Assembly: GCA_012031335.1 (NCBI GenBank) | Contig: JAAUTT010000326.1 | Span: forward strand, 1 to 5,872 | DNA from: Bacteroidales bacterium | Lineage (GTDB): Bacteria; Bacteroidota; Bacteroidia; Bacteroidales; JAAUTT01 | DNA: 5,872 nucleotides | Direction of reading: 5' to 3' | Shown: in pieces, positions 5,780 to 5,872 of the stretch | Numbering within the stretch: the stretch's first letter is position 1 | How the letters are laid out: each line of letters begins with the position of its first letter | Notes under the pieces: generated by a model | What the model was told of the DNA's origin: nothing | The model's input: only the letters and a program-made list of their open reading frames with translations | Database searches by the model: none | Translations under genes and position numbers: made by a program

Positions 5780-5872
5780 ATGAAACGTTTGGTAGAAGAT
5801 ATAAGGAAAAAATTTTCAGAAAAGGGATTAAAGATAACCCCTCAACGAGTTGTGATACTAGAAGCTATTTAT
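5780..5872 (+). CDS. Fur/PerR-family metal-responsive repressor, 5' part only
   Basis: The first 31 codons, open to the end of the window. The N terminus MKRLVEDIRKKFSEKG followed by LKITPQRVVILEAIY is the hallmark first helices of the Fur family; 'G-L-K-x-T-P-Q-R' is its most conserved N-terminal motif. Similarity to Bacteroidota PerR-type proteins makes a peroxide-sensing repressor the best guess. However, the metal-binding and specificity residues lie beyond the window, so Fur, Zur and PerR cannot be separated. The ATG at 5780 gives the normal distance to the motif. The gene has its own promoter and probably is not part of the exporter operon. Confidence 0.85.
   Translation, partial: MKRLVEDIRKKFSEKGLKITPQRVVILEAIY

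Overview
The window looks like chromosomal DNA of a member of the Bacteroidota. The base composition is AT-rich. Upstream regions carry TAnnTTTG-type -7 promoter elements, which are characteristic of that phylum. The protein families present (a PD40 propeller protein, an AraC regulator with a Bacteroidota-type N-terminal domain, and a short Fur/PerR-type regulator) also fit. I cannot name the genus.

Layout, all genes on the + strand. Positions 1-510 are the 3' part of a PD40/WD40-like beta-propeller protein. Positions 511-795 contain no gene I can support, but hold inverted repeats and, at the end, a promoter-like TATTTTTG. Positions 796-1611 encode a complete AraC-family regulator. After an 86-base gap with a second TATTTTTG element and a clear ribosome binding site, three tightly spaced genes follow. 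These are a DrrA-type ABC ATPase (1698-2465), its ABC-2 permease (2479-3240), and a UvrA paralogue of the short DrrC/UvrA2 type (3245-5505). Positions 5506-5779 are intergenic, with an inverted repeat and then a good promoter and operator-like palindromes. Positions 5780-5872 are the first 31 codons of a Fur/PerR-family regulator.

The central block resembles the DrrA-DrrB-DrrC arrangement of anthracycline producers: an ATP-driven exporter plus a UvrA-like protein thought to act on drug-damaged or drug-bound DNA. The AraC gene just upstream is the natural candidate regulator. The substrate cannot be read from the sequence.

The main anomaly is in the UvrA-like gene. Its second half is broken by five single-base insertions, four of them in homopolymer runs (G4, G4, A5, A3) and one at TTAGT. 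Removing those five bases gives one uninterrupted 751-residue protein with every expected motif. It is therefore either a very young pseudogene or, more likely, an intact gene read with insertion errors.
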